Origin: an uncultured Bacteroidota bacterium
GTDB taxonomy: Bacteria; Bacteroidota; Bacteroidia; NS11-12g; UBA955
Assembly: GCA_903953615.1 (NCBI GenBank)
Contig: CAJBKH010000318.1
Location: 1 to 21,036, forward strand
Reading direction: 5' to 3'
Length of the DNA: 21,036 nucleotides
Shown: positions 6,472 through 13,406 of the stretch, piece by piece
Position numbering within the stretch: the first letter of the stretch is position 1
How the letters are laid out: every line of letters starts with the position of its first letter
Translations under genes and position numbers: made by a program
Notes under the pieces: model-generated
What the model saw: the letters and a program-made list of their open reading frames with translations, nothing else
Databases searched by the model: none
Told to the model about the DNA's origin: nothing

Positions 6472-8040
6472 CTACTTTAATCGTTTCAATTCATCCAATG
6501 CTTTGGCATTATTTGGATCGATTTCCAAAATCTTATTGAAGTTTTCTTTTGCCGTTACATTGTCCAATTGGGTAAGCGCCACAAAGGCAAGATAGTTGTA
6601 TGCGCTTATTAGGTTCGCACGGTGCTTGCTTGGGTCGGCCGAGGTTAATTCAATGAATTTTTTGTAATGTACAATTGCAAAACCTTTTAAATTAGTTTTA
6701 TCTTCTTGTTCGACATTCGACTTAGCTCTCCATAAATAGCCATCTGGTGATTGTGGTTGCAAGTCAACAAATTTAGAAAACGCTGAATCAGCATTAATAA
6801 AATCGCCACTGCTGTAACAACTGCGACCTAAATAATAAAAGTCTAAGGGCGAAGCTGTCTTTTGTTTCATTTCAGTACGTTTCTTATAGGCTAATGCCGA
6901 CTGTTTGTAGCGTTTTGCATTGAACAATACTTTAGCATATTCAGATTGCAATTCAGCATCGTTAGAATCCAATTCAACGGCCTTACTAAAATAATTAATG
7001 GCATTGGCTGTATCTGCATTGCCTGTAGCGATTCTGCCAGAGTAAATATAATCCAATGTGATTAATTTCGATTTTTTACAGTATTTCCAGAAGTTAGTCA
7101 TGGCCACCTTGGCATCTTTCATTTTCTTTATCTCGCAATTGCTATATGCCAAAATTCTATAGTAGATATAGTTGGTAGTATCTTGTTTCGAAAATCCTGA
7201 CACTTCGTCAACCGCTTTTTGATACTCCTTTAATTGGAATAAAAATCCGGCATAAGTAGCCTTTGCACGGCTGTCATTATTGTTTAAATCGAGGTACTTT
7301 CTAAATTCTGCAGTGGCCTTTTCATAGCTTCTAGTAAGGTAATACAATTCGCCAAGTTCTTTGTGAACAAAATCATAGTTCGCATTGATAGCATTGGCTC
7401 TCTCTAAAAACTCAATAGCTTTGGTGTAGTTCATAGAAGAATAGAATAAGCGACCGATTTTAATTAAGGCCATTAGGTTATTGGCATTTTTATCGGTTAC
7501 CTCTTCGTATTTCGACATGGCTTTTCCTCCTTCGTGTTGATCTAATAAGTTATCACCTAATGCTAATTTGTAGAAATCTGCATTTGGGGATAAAAGCGCC
7601 GCTTGTTCAAAATAAACTTGGTAGTCTTGCGGTGCAACAGCTTTTGGTTGGTAGCTTAAAAAACCAGCTTGATAAAACACTTCAGCATCCTTTTTCTTAC
7701 TTATGTTTATGGCCTTTTCAATAAAACCTTTTACAACAGCTTTATCAGCGTTGTTGATGATGGCCATTCTCGCTTTGGCAATATGCGCATAAGCGTCTGT
7801 GCCAGCTTCTGCTTTTAAATAAAAAACTTTTGCAGAGTCCATCTCATCTAATTTTAAGTAGGCATTGCCCAAATACAAATTAGATTGCGCACTAGGTTGT
7901 GTTTTATTGATACTTAATAAACTTTGTTTAGCCGCTTTATAATTTTCATTCTGTAAATCGGCTTTTACTTGCTCTATACTTTGAGCAGAAATACAATTAG
8001 CAATAGTGATTGCCAAAATTAATGTTAGGATATTTTTCAT
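6472..8040 (-). CDS. Secreted tetratricopeptide-repeat protein, last gene of the Ton motor operon
   Basis: This 522-residue protein opens with a signal peptide (MKNILTLILAITIANCISAQ, likely cut after SAQ or ISA), so it acts in the periplasm or at the inner face of the outer membrane. The rest is mostly helical tandem TPR units. Examples are AKQSLLSINKTQPSAQSNLYLG, AIEFLERANAINANYDFVHKE, AINYFSKAVELDSNDAELQ and AKENFNKILEIDPNNAKALDE; the last ends at the C-terminus. TPR arrays are protein-protein scaffolds and no enzyme motif is visible. The gene starts 3 nt after the lipoprotein stop codon, and a strong terminator follows it. It therefore looks like the final product of the exbB operon, perhaps linking the TonB system to an envelope partner (inference). 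Confidence 0.85.
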   Translation of the reverse strand: MKNILTLILAITIANCISAQSIEQVKADLQNENYKAAKQSLLSINKTQPSAQSNLYLGNAYLKLDEMDSAKVFYLKAEAGTDAYAHIAKARMAIINNADKAVVKGFIEKAINISKKKDAEVFYQAGFLSYQPKAVAPQDYQVYFEQAALLSPNADFYKLALGDNLLDQHEGGKAMSKYEEVTDKNANNLMALIKIGRLFYSSMNYTKAIEFLERANAINANYDFVHKELGELYYLTRSYEKATAEFRKYLDLNNNDSRAKATYAGFLFQLKEYQKAVDEVSGFSKQDTTNYIYYRILAYSNCEIKKMKDAKVAMTNFWKYCKKSKLITLDYIYSGRIATGNADTANAINYFSKAVELDSNDAELQSEYAKVLFNAKRYKQSALAYKKRTEMKQKTASPLDFYYLGRSCYSSGDFINADSAFSKFVDLQPQSPDGYLWRAKSNVEQEDKTNLKGFAIVHYKKFIELTSADPSKHRANLISAYNYLAFVALTQLDNVTAKENFNKILEIDPNNAKALDELKRLK

Positions 8041-8043
8041 TTC

Positions 8044-8958
8044 TTATTTTGTGTTAACTATTACCTCGCGCCCTGGAAAAATTGCTGGCACCATGCCACA
8101 TTTTAAAAACAATCTCTGAGCTTTCGGTTTGAATATATAATTTACAAAAGTTGTGCCCGATTTTTTCTCCATGTTACAGTTTAACAATACGATGGGCATT
8201 GTATAAGGGTAATCCTTAGTGGTAATGCTTTCTTGACTAGGATTAACCGTTAATTCTCTTTTCGAGGAATCGGTGTATTTGACAGACAAAACTTTTAAGC
8301 CCTTTAACATTTCTATGGTCGATGGTGCTTCAATATCGGCAATATATGAAAAGGGAATAATGCCTATTGAATAGTTGTCAGTTTTTAAAAATTGCAATAA
8401 GTCATTTAATCCATTTTTAGAATAAGCAGAAGCAAGTTGTTTGTCACTTAAACCATAATAGGCTCTGAAATATGGTATGGCTTGGCAACTATTGTTTTCA
8501 AAAACAAACTGAAAGTCTTTGATGTTACCTTTTATAAAATAGTCTTTAATTTCTGATGCATATAGTCTATCTCTTACATTCTTGGTATTGGCCACAAAAA
8601 CAAATGCGTCATGGGCTATCACATATTCCTTAGGCAGAAAATCTTCTTTCTTTTGAAAAAATTGTTTTTCACCTTCGGTTAATTTTCTTTGCAACACGGC
8701 ACAACTCACTTCATTGGTCATTAGCGCCTTGAGTATCGTTGCTTCTTGCAGATACTTAAGTTTCACAATTGGATTCACATAGTCATTCTCATAGGCCTTG
8801 CGCTGCTCATTAATTAAAATGGCAAGACTCGTATCTACATAAATTTCCAATGTGTCTTTTACAGTGTTTGCTAGCGGCTGTTTTACATTGTTATTGCAAC
8901 CAAATAAAACACCTACTAGCAATGTACTTAACAATATGGTTAAGCATTTATTCCTCAT
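8044..8958 (-). CDS. PstS-like solute-binding-fold lipoprotein
   Basis: This 304-residue product has a lipoprotein signal with lipobox VLFGC, giving a lipidated C21. The mature part resembles phosphate/PBP-like substrate-binding proteins. It opens with a beta strand LEIYVDTSLA, then LKYLQEATILKALMTNEVSCAVLQRKLTEGEKQFF and IAHDAFVFVANTKN. Next comes a hinge-like SEIKDYFIKG, then the late segment DYPYTMPIVLLNC and a C-terminal helix FVNYIFKPKAQRLFLKCG. The segment IAHDAFVFV followed by a short loop and a SEIKDYF helix is typical of PstS relatives. There is no ABC permease or ATPase nearby. It lies between a small membrane protein, overlapping it by 11 nt, and the TPR gene, within an ExbB/ExbD/TonB operon. 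Its ligand is unknown and phosphate is only one possibility. The start is an ATG. Confidence 0.75.
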   Translation of the reverse strand: MRNKCLTILLSTLLVGVLFGCNNNVKQPLANTVKDTLEIYVDTSLAILINEQRKAYENDYVNPIVKLKYLQEATILKALMTNEVSCAVLQRKLTEGEKQFFQKKEDFLPKEYVIAHDAFVFVANTKNVRDRLYASEIKDYFIKGNIKDFQFVFENNSCQAIPYFRAYYGLSDKQLASAYSKNGLNDLLQFLKTDNYSIGIIPFSYIADIEAPSTIEMLKGLKVLSVKYTDSSKRELTVNPSQESITTKDYPYTMPIVLLNCNMEKKSGTTFVNYIFKPKAQRLFLKCGMVPAIFPGREVIVNTK

Positions 8959-9169
8959 TTCTTAATTCTGTTTTAAAATCTTGTAATGTTCTCAACAAAC
9001 GATAAGAGCCGTATAGCAGCAATAGAATGCAATAGAGTACCTTCATACTATTCTCGCCTTGAAAATCGAGAACTTTAGAAAAATAAAGTATGAACGAAAA
9101 ACTTATAAATAAAAGATAGATGGCAAACTTAAAGAGATAAGCTGGGTATTCAATTAATTTTTTAAACAC
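8948..9169 (-). CDS. Small two-helix membrane protein of the Ton motor operon
   Basis: The 73-residue protein has two predicted membrane helices: LFKFAIYLLFISFSFILYF (about 12-30) and MKVLYCILLLLYGSYRLL (about 42-59). It ends in a charged tail (QDFKTELRNEE). The only usable start is GTG at 9169, because an in-frame stop lies two codons upstream and no ATG comes before the second helix. It begins 19 nt after the tonB stop codon and overlaps the next gene by 11 nt, a sign of translational coupling. I do not recognise a named family. Its position between TonB and a PBP-like lipoprotein suggests an accessory membrane subunit, which is inference. Confidence 0.7.
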   Translation of the reverse strand: MFKKLIEYPAYLFKFAIYLLFISFSFILYFSKVLDFQGENSMKVLYCILLLLYGSYRLLRTLQDFKTELRNEE

Positions 9170-9188
9170 GTTTCAATCAATATAAGGC

Positions 9189-9995
9189 TTACTCAATGGT
9201 AAACTCAATTGGAATCTCGCATCTAACACTAACTGAAACACCATTCTGTTTACCTGCTTTAAACTTGGTTAGTTTTCTAACCACCTTTATCGCTTCGGCA
9301 TCCAATTTAGTATGACCAGAGCTTCTTCCAACTTTCACGTCTTCTACCTTACCGGCGCCAGTTACAACAAAATAAACCGTTACCATACCGGTAACACCAT
9401 TGTCATATTCATCTGAAGGGTAAACAAGGTTTTCGGATAGAAAATCATCTAAAGCATCTTGACCGCCAATGTATTCTGGCATTTGCTCAACGCGCTCATA
9501 GATTTTATTTCTATCGACACCATCGCCTGCCACTTGCGCAACAATTGGAGGCGGTTCATCAGTTATTTCACCTTCAATATTTTTATCACCAATATCTTTG
9601 TTATCCAATTCAGTAATGGTTGGTGGTGGTGCCTCGTCAACTTCTTCTTTCTTCACCGCTTCCATTTCTAGGAACCTTGCAGTAGGGCGCAATACAGGCT
9701 CAACTGGTGGTGGCGGTGGTGGTGGTGGTTCATCTGGTTTAATCGATGGCGGAGCCACCAAGGTTAATACAGTAGTGTCTGTTTGCTCTTCTGCAGCTGC
9801 AACAAACAACCCTAAAGTTTTTACAATTTTAGGTGTAAACATACTGAATACAAAAACAAATATGCTTATTCCTAGCGCCTTCATCAGGTGCTTTTCATAT
9901 AATTGTCTCAATACATAGGCGCCATAGTTTTTGTTCCTTGAATCAAAAACAATTTCGTCCATCGACTGATTGTGATAATCTAATTTAACATCCAT
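9189..9995 (-). CDS. tonB: TonB energy transducer of the ExbB/ExbD operon
   Basis: This is a 268-residue TonB. The cytoplasmic head NQSMDEIVFDSRNKNYGAYVLRQ matches that of the copy at 1303-2112. One membrane helix (about 40-57) follows, then a periplasmic linker with eight consecutive prolines (DEPPPPPPPPVEP) and further PPP runs. The C-terminal TonB domain (about 167-268) contains PEYIGGQDALDDFL, LVYPSDEYDNGVTGMVTVYF, GKVEDVKVGRSSGHTKLDAEA and a final strand IEFTIE. By family knowledge it couples the ExbB/ExbD proton motor to TonB-dependent outer-membrane receptors. It lies 57 nt after the second exbD and 19 nt before the small membrane protein. The head sequence may be what docks Bacteroidota TonB proteins to the motor (inference from its conservation in both copies). 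Confidence 0.92.
   Translation of the reverse strand: MDVKLDYHNQSMDEIVFDSRNKNYGAYVLRQLYEKHLMKALGISIFVFVFSMFTPKIVKTLGLFVAAAEEQTDTTVLTLVAPPSIKPDEPPPPPPPPVEPVLRPTARFLEMEAVKKEEVDEAPPPTITELDNKDIGDKNIEGEITDEPPPIVAQVAGDGVDRNKIYERVEQMPEYIGGQDALDDFLSENLVYPSDEYDNGVTGMVTVYFVVTGAGKVEDVKVGRSSGHTKLDAEAIKVVRKLTKFKAGKQNGVSVSVRCEIPIEFTIE
9705..9728. repeat. Eight-unit trinucleotide repeat coding for polyproline in TonB
   Basis: TGG repeats seven times with one CGG unit, read on the minus strand as CCA/CCG proline codons. Slippage would change the linker length by whole residues without a frameshift. Confidence 0.8.
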
Positions 9996-10052
9996 AACAT
10001 TCTTTTTAATGGTTAATACAATTGGTGTTTAATAGGTAAATACTAAAAATAA

Positions 10053-10610
10053 TTATTTTGTTACAGTTCCTTTACCACCATTTTTTATGGCTTCTAACTC
10101 AGGCGCCTGAACATCTTGCATAGCATAACGCTTAATGCCTGTAATGTCCATCTCATCTAGAGCGTCTACCATGTTCTCATAATTGGCATCATCTGTAGCT
10201 TTGATTAAACAAATCATGGTATCTTTATTACCATAGGTTTTTTCAAGCTTCTTTTGCTTCCAATAAATAATATCTCTGATACCTTTTTCATTGGCAAATA
10301 CTGTTTTCTTAAGGTCACTGGCCACATCGCCTTCGTACCACCAAACAGCATTGTCTTTGTCTAAAATAATATTCAATAATAGCTCTTGATTAATTTTTAT
10401 TTTTTCATCAGGGGTTTCAGCTTTTTTAGGCATGTTTAATTCCATGGCATTGGGTTTATTCAATGTAGTGGTTAACATGAAAAAGGTAATTAGTAGAAAT
10501 GCTAAGTCAACCATAGGAGTTAAATCCACCTTGGTAGACATTTTTTTGGAGCGGGTTTTCCCTCCATGTTTTTTCTTCCCTCCGCCTTCCGCGGTATTTA
10601 ATTCTGCCAT
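10053..10610 (-). CDS. exbD: ExbD/TolR-family biopolymer transport protein, second copy
   Basis: The 185-residue protein has a basic cytoplasmic N-terminus (KKKHGGKTRSKKMSTKVDL) and a single membrane helix TPMVDLAFLLITFFMLTTTL. That helix holds D35, the position of the essential proton-carrying aspartate of ExbD. The periplasmic domain runs from about 55 to 180 (LNMPKKAETPD, NAVWWYEGD, YENMVDALDEMDITGIKRYAM). ExbD forms the stator core inside an ExbB pentamer. The gene lies 9 nt after the other exbD, and both keep the aspartate, so the motor may be built with two different ExbD subunits (inference). The C-terminal tail (EAIKNGGKGTVTK) is slightly longer than the enterobacterial protein. Confidence 0.92.
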   Translation of the reverse strand: MAELNTAEGGGKKKHGGKTRSKKMSTKVDLTPMVDLAFLLITFFMLTTTLNKPNAMELNMPKKAETPDEKIKINQELLLNIILDKDNAVWWYEGDVASDLKKTVFANEKGIRDIIYWKQKKLEKTYGNKDTMICLIKATDDANYENMVDALDEMDITGIKRYAMQDVQAPELEAIKNGGKGTVTK

Positions 10611-10619
10611 TTTTAAATA

Positions 10620-11258
10620 TTACTTAGTTTCGGTTGATTCTGTTGGTTCTGTTGTTGTAACTGCTGAGCTACCAGAAAGGGTTGTAATTAAGTTGAACTT
10701 ATGAATGTCTGCCCTTTCGGTCAAAGCATAAATCACTTTTTTAATGGCCTTAATGTTACTCACTTTATCACCTTTAATGGCTACCTTCATTTTCTGATCG
10801 ACATACCTGGTTTGCAATACCCATTCACCCAATTCACATTTTGCAGAATCCATAGGAATTCCGTTTTGCTTATAGGCTTTGTATTGCACCGGATTGAGTG
10901 CTAAAACTTGTGGCATCTCGGCTAAAGAAAAACCAAACATATCAAGACCCATAAAAGCCTTTTTTTGATTTTGATCTAACTTTATTTCAGGATGCAAGCT
11001 CAACATTCTATCCAATAATTGCTCTCTATCTTCTCTTTTTGAAAGGCTAAAGAAAGCGGTTCCTTCTTTTGAAACGGAGATGGTCATTACACCATCCAAT
11101 TTAATTTGAGAACGCGAATTAGGAATATCGATAGGCACCGCCTCTGCAGGTCGGAATTTTGAGGTAAGCATGAAAAAGGTGAGCAATAGAAACGATACGT
11201 CGCACATGGCGGTCATATCTATTGACGTGCTTTTCCTTGGTAATTTAACTTTTGGCAT
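10620..11258 (-). CDS. exbD: ExbD/TolR-family biopolymer transport protein, first copy
   Basis: The 212-residue ExbD homolog has a short basic head (MPKVKLPRKSTSIDM) and a membrane helix TAMCDVSFLLLTFFMLTSKF with the conserved aspartate at D20. The periplasmic part is long. It is larger than the roughly 140 residues of E. coli ExbD, mainly because of an added segment around residues 85-150 (LHPEIKLDQNQKKAFMGLD to DSAKCELGEW). The C-terminal core then resumes (MKVAIKGDKVSNIKAIKKVIYAL) and ends in a Thr/Glu-rich tail. It follows exbB by 27 nt and precedes the second exbD by 9 nt. Similar elongated ExbD pairs are known in Bacteroidota, so the insert is probably a lineage trait. Confidence 0.92.
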   Translation of the reverse strand: MPKVKLPRKSTSIDMTAMCDVSFLLLTFFMLTSKFRPAEAVPIDIPNSRSQIKLDGVMTISVSKEGTAFFSLSKREDREQLLDRMLSLHPEIKLDQNQKKAFMGLDMFGFSLAEMPQVLALNPVQYKAYKQNGIPMDSAKCELGEWVLQTRYVDQKMKVAIKGDKVSNIKAIKKVIYALTERADIHKFNLITTLSGSSAVTTTEPTESTETK

Positions 11259-11285
11259 AGCTTATTTAATATTGCCTAAGGCTAA

Positions 11286-12080
11286 TTATTTGTTCTTAGA
11301 TGCGAATGTTTGAGAAATACTGAAACCTATCTCATCAATACCATAGGTTAATTTATCAATCATACCAGTAAACAAGTTATAGAAAATAATCGCTAAAGCC
11401 GAAGTACCAATACCAATTGCGGTATTAATCAAGGCCTCAGAAATACCTGATGACAATGCACCTGGATCTGGCGTACCAGAAGCCGCTAATGCAGCGAACG
11501 CTCTGATCATACCTAATACTGTACCTAATAGTCCTAATAAGGTTGCTACTGATGCAATGGTTGCTAATATGTTAAGGTTTTTCTCAAGCATTGGTAACTC
11601 TAATGAAACGGCTTCTTCCATTTCTTTAGAAATTGCTAAAACCTTTTGGTCTTTATCCATTTCAGTGTTTTTTTCCATTTCAGCATATCTGCCTAAACCT
11701 GCTCTTACAACATTGGCAACAGAACCTTTTTGCTTATCGCAATCTGCAATCGCTGCATTCACATTACCATTTGAAAGATTTGATTTGACATTTTGAAGGA
11801 AAGCTTCTAAAGAACCTCTTCCTTTTGCTGATGCAATGGTAAACAAACGCTCAATAACAATAGTAAACACAGTTAAGAACAATGTCATTAACAATGGCAC
11901 AATGACACCACCTTCGTGGATTGTACCGAAATAATTACCTGCTTTTGGGCTGTGATCCGCATTGAAATTATCGGCAGCTCCAAAGATGAAAATGAAAACT
12001 AAAACAGATACCACAAATGCTACAGGGATTGTAAGAATTCCAATCCAATTGGTTGATTTTTTAACTTGTGCTTGACTCAT
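11286..12080 (-). CDS. exbB: ExbB (MotA/TolQ/ExbB proton channel) protein
   Basis: The 264-residue inner-membrane protein has an N-terminal helix (about 11-35, WIGILTIPVAFVVSVLVFIFIF). A second helix, IVPLLMTLFLTVFTIVIERLF, follows, then a long cytoplasmic helical region. The family's paired C-terminal helices carry the signature LLGLLGTVLGMIRAFAAL and ALINTAIGIGTSALAIIFYNL. By family knowledge it forms the pentameric channel around ExbD that converts proton flow into motion of TonB. It is the first gene of a seven-gene minus-strand operon with spacings of 27, 9, 57 and 19 nt, an 11-nt overlap, then 3 nt. The ATG at 12080 starts the first conserved helix region, with a candidate promoter about 100 bp upstream. 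Confidence 0.93.
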   Translation of the reverse strand: MSQAQVKKSTNWIGILTIPVAFVVSVLVFIFIFGAADNFNADHSPKAGNYFGTIHEGGVIVPLLMTLFLTVFTIVIERLFTIASAKGRGSLEAFLQNVKSNLSNGNVNAAIADCDKQKGSVANVVRAGLGRYAEMEKNTEMDKDQKVLAISKEMEEAVSLELPMLEKNLNILATIASVATLLGLLGTVLGMIRAFAALAASGTPDPGALSSGISEALINTAIGIGTSALAIIFYNLFTGMIDKLTYGIDEIGFSISQTFASKNK

Positions 12081-12182
12081 TTGATTAATAATTAATTATA
12101 AAATATTTGATGATGCAAATTAAACGCCTTTTTGTCAAAAAAAATAAAATATTTAATGAATCTAATGTTAAGTTTATGTAAC

Positions 12183-12190
12183 CAAACTTA
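12183..12190 (-). promoter_or_regulatory. Candidate -7 element for the exbB operon
   Basis: The minus strand reads TAAGTTTG, matching TAnnTTTG, and would give a leader of about 95 nt before exbB. No -33 TTG is present at normal spacing, so the call is weak. Confidence 0.35.
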
Positions 12191-12442
12191 TTTTCGATAA
12201 GATTTCATTGTGTTTTACTTCTTCTTTATACAAACGCCTATTTCTGCAATACTCCTTCAACGCTATTTGACGTAAACATGTTACTATTTTTTTTAATTAT
12301 GACACAAATATGGCAAATATTAAAAAATCAGACTTGAATCAAATGAATCGATTTTAAATTCAACTTTTCACCAATTTAATTTTTATTACGCGCTGTTGTC
12401 TTTAATAAAATACAAGTTCTTATCTTAGTTAAACCACTGAAA

Positions 12443-12477
12443 ATAAACACAAGTGCATAAAGTATGCATAAACACAA
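12443..12477. repeat. Nested short direct repeats in the intergenic region
   Basis: ATAAACACAA occurs at 12443-12452 and 12468-12477. Between and overlapping them, TGCATAAA occurs at 12454-12461 and 12465-12472, spaced by 11 bp (about one helical turn). This looks like an operator with repeated half-sites, but AT-rich chance similarity cannot be excluded. Confidence 0.45.
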
Positions 12478-12561
12478 TCTGTTTTTTTACGATCCTTGAT
12501 TTCCTTAAATGATTGTATTTAATTTGTATTATTACTAACTCTATGGTAAATATTAGTTAGG

Positions 12562-12599
12562 CCAATGCCCTCATCACATGTGGTGAGGGTTTGGTTTTT
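12562..12599 (+). terminator. Plus-strand terminator with no annotated gene upstream
   Basis: CCCTCATCAC (12568-12577) pairs with GTGGTGAGGG (12580-12589), with one T-G wobble and a very tight loop. An outer CCAA (12562-12565)/TTGG (12591-12594) extends it past a small internal loop. Five T residues follow at 12595-12599. It lies in front of the gene at 12708 and overlaps the alternative TTG at 12591, which argues for the later start. It may end a small RNA or act as an attenuator. Confidence 0.7.
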
Positions 12600-12707
12600 A
12601 TAGACCGTATGCTTTCAAAACAATCAAAAATGCCACAATTAGTGCAAATGTACTATTGCTACCCAAAACAAAATAATGGAATATTGCTAGTAATAAATCA
12701 ATTTAAC

Positions 12708-13406
12708 ATGCGACAATTTTTAACTTTATTGCTTGTACTCATTTCAACAATGGCCCAAGCGCAAGAAAAAATTACCACCCTTAATTTTCTTCAAGCAGGT
12801 GCAGTTCCTAAAACCATCACCGAACGCGGCAAGAACATTAATACATCTGGCCTCACATTCAACCTATCCCATTTCAACGAAAAAAAATTCTTTAGAATGG
12901 ATGCTACATGGCTAGCCCGATATTTGTTAAATGGCACAAAGGATTCAACAAATTTCAACGACAGTGCCAAGGTAGCTGGATTAGATTTACCAATCTTTAC
13001 AGCAACTTATGGCCGCAACATTATTAAAGGTGATAAATTTAGTTTAGGGCTTGGCATTAACCTCGACTCAAGAACTTTTTACAGTTCTCCTTCAAACAAA
13101 GCAAAGAAAATAGTAGATGCGTTCAATGCTGGCTTTGTCATTGGCACTAAGATCCAATTTAATAATTGGCTAACTTATACTGGCTTCTGGGGATATGATG
13201 TAATGTTCACAGATGCTAACAAAACAGTTGGCGCAAATGGCAGCCAGTATTATATGCAGAATAATTTATCCTTTTTAATCAAAGGTAAGTTCGGAATTAA
13301 TATACAACCCGACTTTACTTTCAAAAAGTTTAATATAGATGCAGTAAAAGGGGCCCAAATCTTTAATAAAAATATTAAAGTGGGCTTAGCTTACGCCATT
13401 CCTTAA
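12708..13406 (+). CDS. Putative outer-membrane beta-barrel protein, function unknown
   Basis: From the ATG at 12708 the product is 232 residues. It begins with a signal peptide (MRQFLTLLLVLISTMAQAQ, cut after AQA or AQAQ). The rest is rich in alternating polar/aromatic strands, for example TSGLTFNLSHF, FSLGLGINLDSRTFYSS, WLTYTGFWGYDVMF, YMQNNLSFLIKGKFGINIQP and NIKVGLAYAIP. That pattern fits a small outer-membrane barrel, although the last residue is not the usual aromatic. I do not recognise a named family. The frame could be extended back to a TTG at 12591, but that would place the start inside the terminator and before the signal peptide. Its stop codon (13404-13406) touches the secG stop codon (13407-13409) on the other strand. 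Confidence 0.65.
   Translation: MRQFLTLLLVLISTMAQAQEKITTLNFLQAGAVPKTITERGKNINTSGLTFNLSHFNEKKFFRMDATWLARYLLNGTKDSTNFNDSAKVAGLDLPIFTATYGRNIIKGDKFSLGLGINLDSRTFYSSPSNKAKKIVDAFNAGFVIGTKIQFNNWLTYTGFWGYDVMFTDANKTVGANGSQYYMQNNLSFLIKGKFGINIQPDFTFKKFNIDAVKGAQIFNKNIKVGLAYAIP

Larger units (their letters stand above)
12081..12707. other. 627-bp spacer between divergent exbB and the gene at 12708
   Basis: There is no convincing gene in this very AT-rich stretch; the longest plausible small frame, from an ATG at 12278, is only 19 codons. It holds a candidate leftward -7 element (12183-12190), a set of short direct repeats (12443-12477), a small stem CTAACT/AGTTAG (12535-12560) and a plus-strand terminator (12562-12599). 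The rest shows nothing I can identify. No clear promoter for the gene at 12708 was found; TACTATTG at 12651-12658 is one base off the -7 consensus. Confidence 0.6.

Noticed and set aside
9598..9918. Glycine-rich 106-codon plus-strand frame opposite tonB
   Set aside because: It is the complement of the polyproline linker and membrane helix of tonB, with no independent coding sign.
12271..12285. Short palindrome around AACATGTT in the exbB spacer as a regulator site
   Set aside because: Only 8 bp are symmetric, which is expected by chance in this much AT-rich sequence.
12591..12707. Extended N-terminus of the putative outer-membrane protein starting at TTG 12591
   Set aside because: It overlaps the terminator at 12562-12599 and would bury a typical signal peptide that begins at ATG 12708.
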